Of a stretch of DNA of 24,144 bases, positions 23,030 through 24,144 are shown in pieces. The notes beneath the pieces were generated by a model, which was not told the DNA's origin, searched no databases, and was given only the letters and a program-made list of their open reading frames with translations. The translations under genes were made by a program, and so were the position numbers. This stretch comes from JAZGAE01 sp036475545 (lineage in GTDB: Bacteria > Pseudomonadota > Alphaproteobacteria > DATDPM01). Within the stretch, counting starts at the first letter, position 1. Each line of letters begins with the position of its first letter. The stretch is from NCBI GenBank assembly GCA_036475545.1, contig JAZGAE010000013.1:1-24144 (forward strand), in the 5' to 3' direction.

Positions 23030-24144
23030 ATGGACGCAGTTACGATCGACGCCGAGCGCGAGGTCATGACCCGTTACGCGGCGGCCTCCGCGCGACGCGA
23101 GGAGGCGCTGTGTTGCGCGGTGACCTACGATCCCAAGTACCTCGAGGTGATTCCTCGGGAGATCCTCGAGCGCGACTACGGCTGCGGCGACCCTTCCCAA
23201 TACGTGCGCGAGGGCGAGACGGTCCTGGACCTCGGCAGCGGCGGCGGAAAGATCTGCTACATCGCGTCCCAGATCGTGGGGCCCGAGGGACACGTGATCG
23301 GCGTCGACTTCAACCCGGCCATGCTGCAGCTCGCCCGCAAGCACCAGAAAGGGATCGGGGCGCGCATCGGTTGGGACAACGTGACCTTCCTGCGCGCGCG
23401 CATCCAGGACCTTCGCACCGACATCGAGGCGCTGGATCGGCGGATCGCGGAGCGCGCCCTCGAGACGTTCGAGGACTATCAGGCGTTCGAGGAGTTCCGC
23501 GAAAGGACGGCCGCCGCCGCGCCGCTGATCGCCGACGACAGCGTCGACATCGTGCTCTCCAACTGCGTTCTCAATCTGGTCCGGCCCGAGGACAAGCCGC
23601 GGCTTTTCGCGGAGATGCACCGGGTCTTGAGGCGGGGCGGCCGGGTCGCCGTCGCCGACATCGTCGCCGACGAGGGGGTGCCGCAGCGCCTCCAGGACGA
23701 TCCCGAGCTCTGGTCGGGCTGCGTCTCGGGCGCCTTTCAGGAGCGCGAGTTCCTGCGCGCCTTCGAGGAGGCCGGCTTCTACGGGATCAGGATCGACAAG
23801 CGCGACGAGGAGCCGTGGCAGACGGTGGAGGGAATCGAGTTCCGCTCCGTCACCGTCACCGCCTACAAGGGTAAGGAAGGGCCGTGCCTGGAGCGCAACC
23901 AGGCGGTGATCTACAAGGGCCCCTGGAGCGAGGTCCGGGACGACGACGGCCACGCGCTCGAGCGCGGCGTGCCCACCGCCGTTTGCGACAAGACCTACCG
24001 CATCTACACCTCCGAGCCGTATGCCCGAGACATCGTTCCGGTGCCGCCGCGAGTGGAGGTCCCGCTCGACCCGGCGGGAAACTTCGATTGTTCGCGCGAC
24101 CGGGTCCGGGCGCCCGCCGAGACCAAGGGGTCGGAATACCACGT
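23030..24144 (+). CDS. arsM: ArsM-type arsenite S-adenosylmethionine methyltransferase (partial, runs off right edge)
   Basis: The reading frame is open from ATG 23030 to the window end (371 complete codons, no stop). AGGAG lies 8 bases before the start. SAM motif I is VLDLGSGGGKICYIASQ (about 67-83). Cysteines typical of arsenite methyltransferases are visible: C28-C29, C52 (DYGCGDP), C179 in SNCVLNLV and C231 in WSGCVSGAF. The SNC-x-x-NL and C-x-SGA blocks match the arsenic-binding sites of CmArsM. ArsM methylates As(III) stepwise. The variant here, with CC near the N-terminus and a long C-terminal extension (GPCLERNQAVIYKGPW and more), resembles the subgroup I associate with ArsS and arsenosugar synthesis. 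That subgroup assignment is recall, not search. The 3' end and any arsS neighbour lie outside the window. Confidence 0.78.
   Translation, partial: MDAVTIDAEREVMTRYAAASARREEALCCAVTYDPKYLEVIPREILERDYGCGDPSQYVREGETVLDLGSGGGKICYIASQIVGPEGHVIGVDFNPAMLQLARKHQKGIGARIGWDNVTFLRARIQDLRTDIEALDRRIAERALETFEDYQAFEEFRERTAAAAPLIADDSVDIVLSNCVLNLVRPEDKPRLFAEMHRVLRRGGRVAVADIVADEGVPQRLQDDPELWSGCVSGAFQEREFLRAFEEAGFYGIRIDKRDEEPWQTVEGIEFRSVTVTAYKGKEGPCLERNQAVIYKGPWSEVRDDDGHALERGVPTAVCDKTYRIYTSEPYARDIVPVPPRVEVPLDPAGNFDCSRDRVRAPAETKGSEYH

Overview
The window is high-GC proteobacterial chromosome, and the content points to Alphaproteobacteria. The order pcm-like methyltransferase / tolC / popZ-type (DUF2497) / valS on the minus strand is a familiar alphaproteobacterial arrangement, and PopZ is characteristic of that class. 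A high-GC, Rhodospirillales-like organism is my best guess; no marker here fixes the genus.

Layout. 1-81 is the 3' end of an exodeoxyribonuclease III gene. 94-8358 is minus-strand housekeeping: an ICMT-like membrane methyltransferase, ilvD (branched-chain amino acid synthesis), valS (valine charging), popZ-like (cell pole organiser), tolC-like (outer-membrane efflux/secretion duct) and a cytosolic PCM-like methyltransferase. 8359-8956 is a divergent promoter region, tRNA-Cys, tRNA-Asn and a strong hairpin. 9010-10990 (minus) holds a lone Flp pilin, a DUF309 protein and a receiver-domain protein whose phospho-acceptor position is Glu. 11169-11455 is a 287-bp non-coding element with 35-bp imperfect terminal inverted repeats. 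It directly abuts the surviving C-terminal fragment of a TesA-type esterase (11456-11602). 12007-13320 is a winged-helix plus AAA+ ATPase.

13504-17540 holds a small membrane protein, an exported staphylococcal-nuclease-like protein, a two-TM PAS histidine kinase and an exported Sel1-repeat protein. 17928-18350 is a Lys/Arg/Ala-rich histone H1-like protein with a recognisable promoter and an excellent intrinsic terminator. 18588-19058 is a second ICMT-like methyltransferase. 19323-22496 is a tightly coupled pair: a PCM with a signal peptide, and an 810-residue membrane protein with a central spermidine-synthase-like SAM domain. An 83-residue conserved-looking protein follows, then an ArsM-type arsenite methyltransferase that runs off the right edge.

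Most genes are ordinary. The least explained parts are the exported-PCM/SpeE-like pair, the element-truncated esterase, the AAA+ ATPase near a degenerate receiver and a lone Flp pilin, and the repeat-bearing H1-like protein. I found no CRISPR array, prophage or defence island. Gene calls rest on recognised motifs read by eye; no database search was run.
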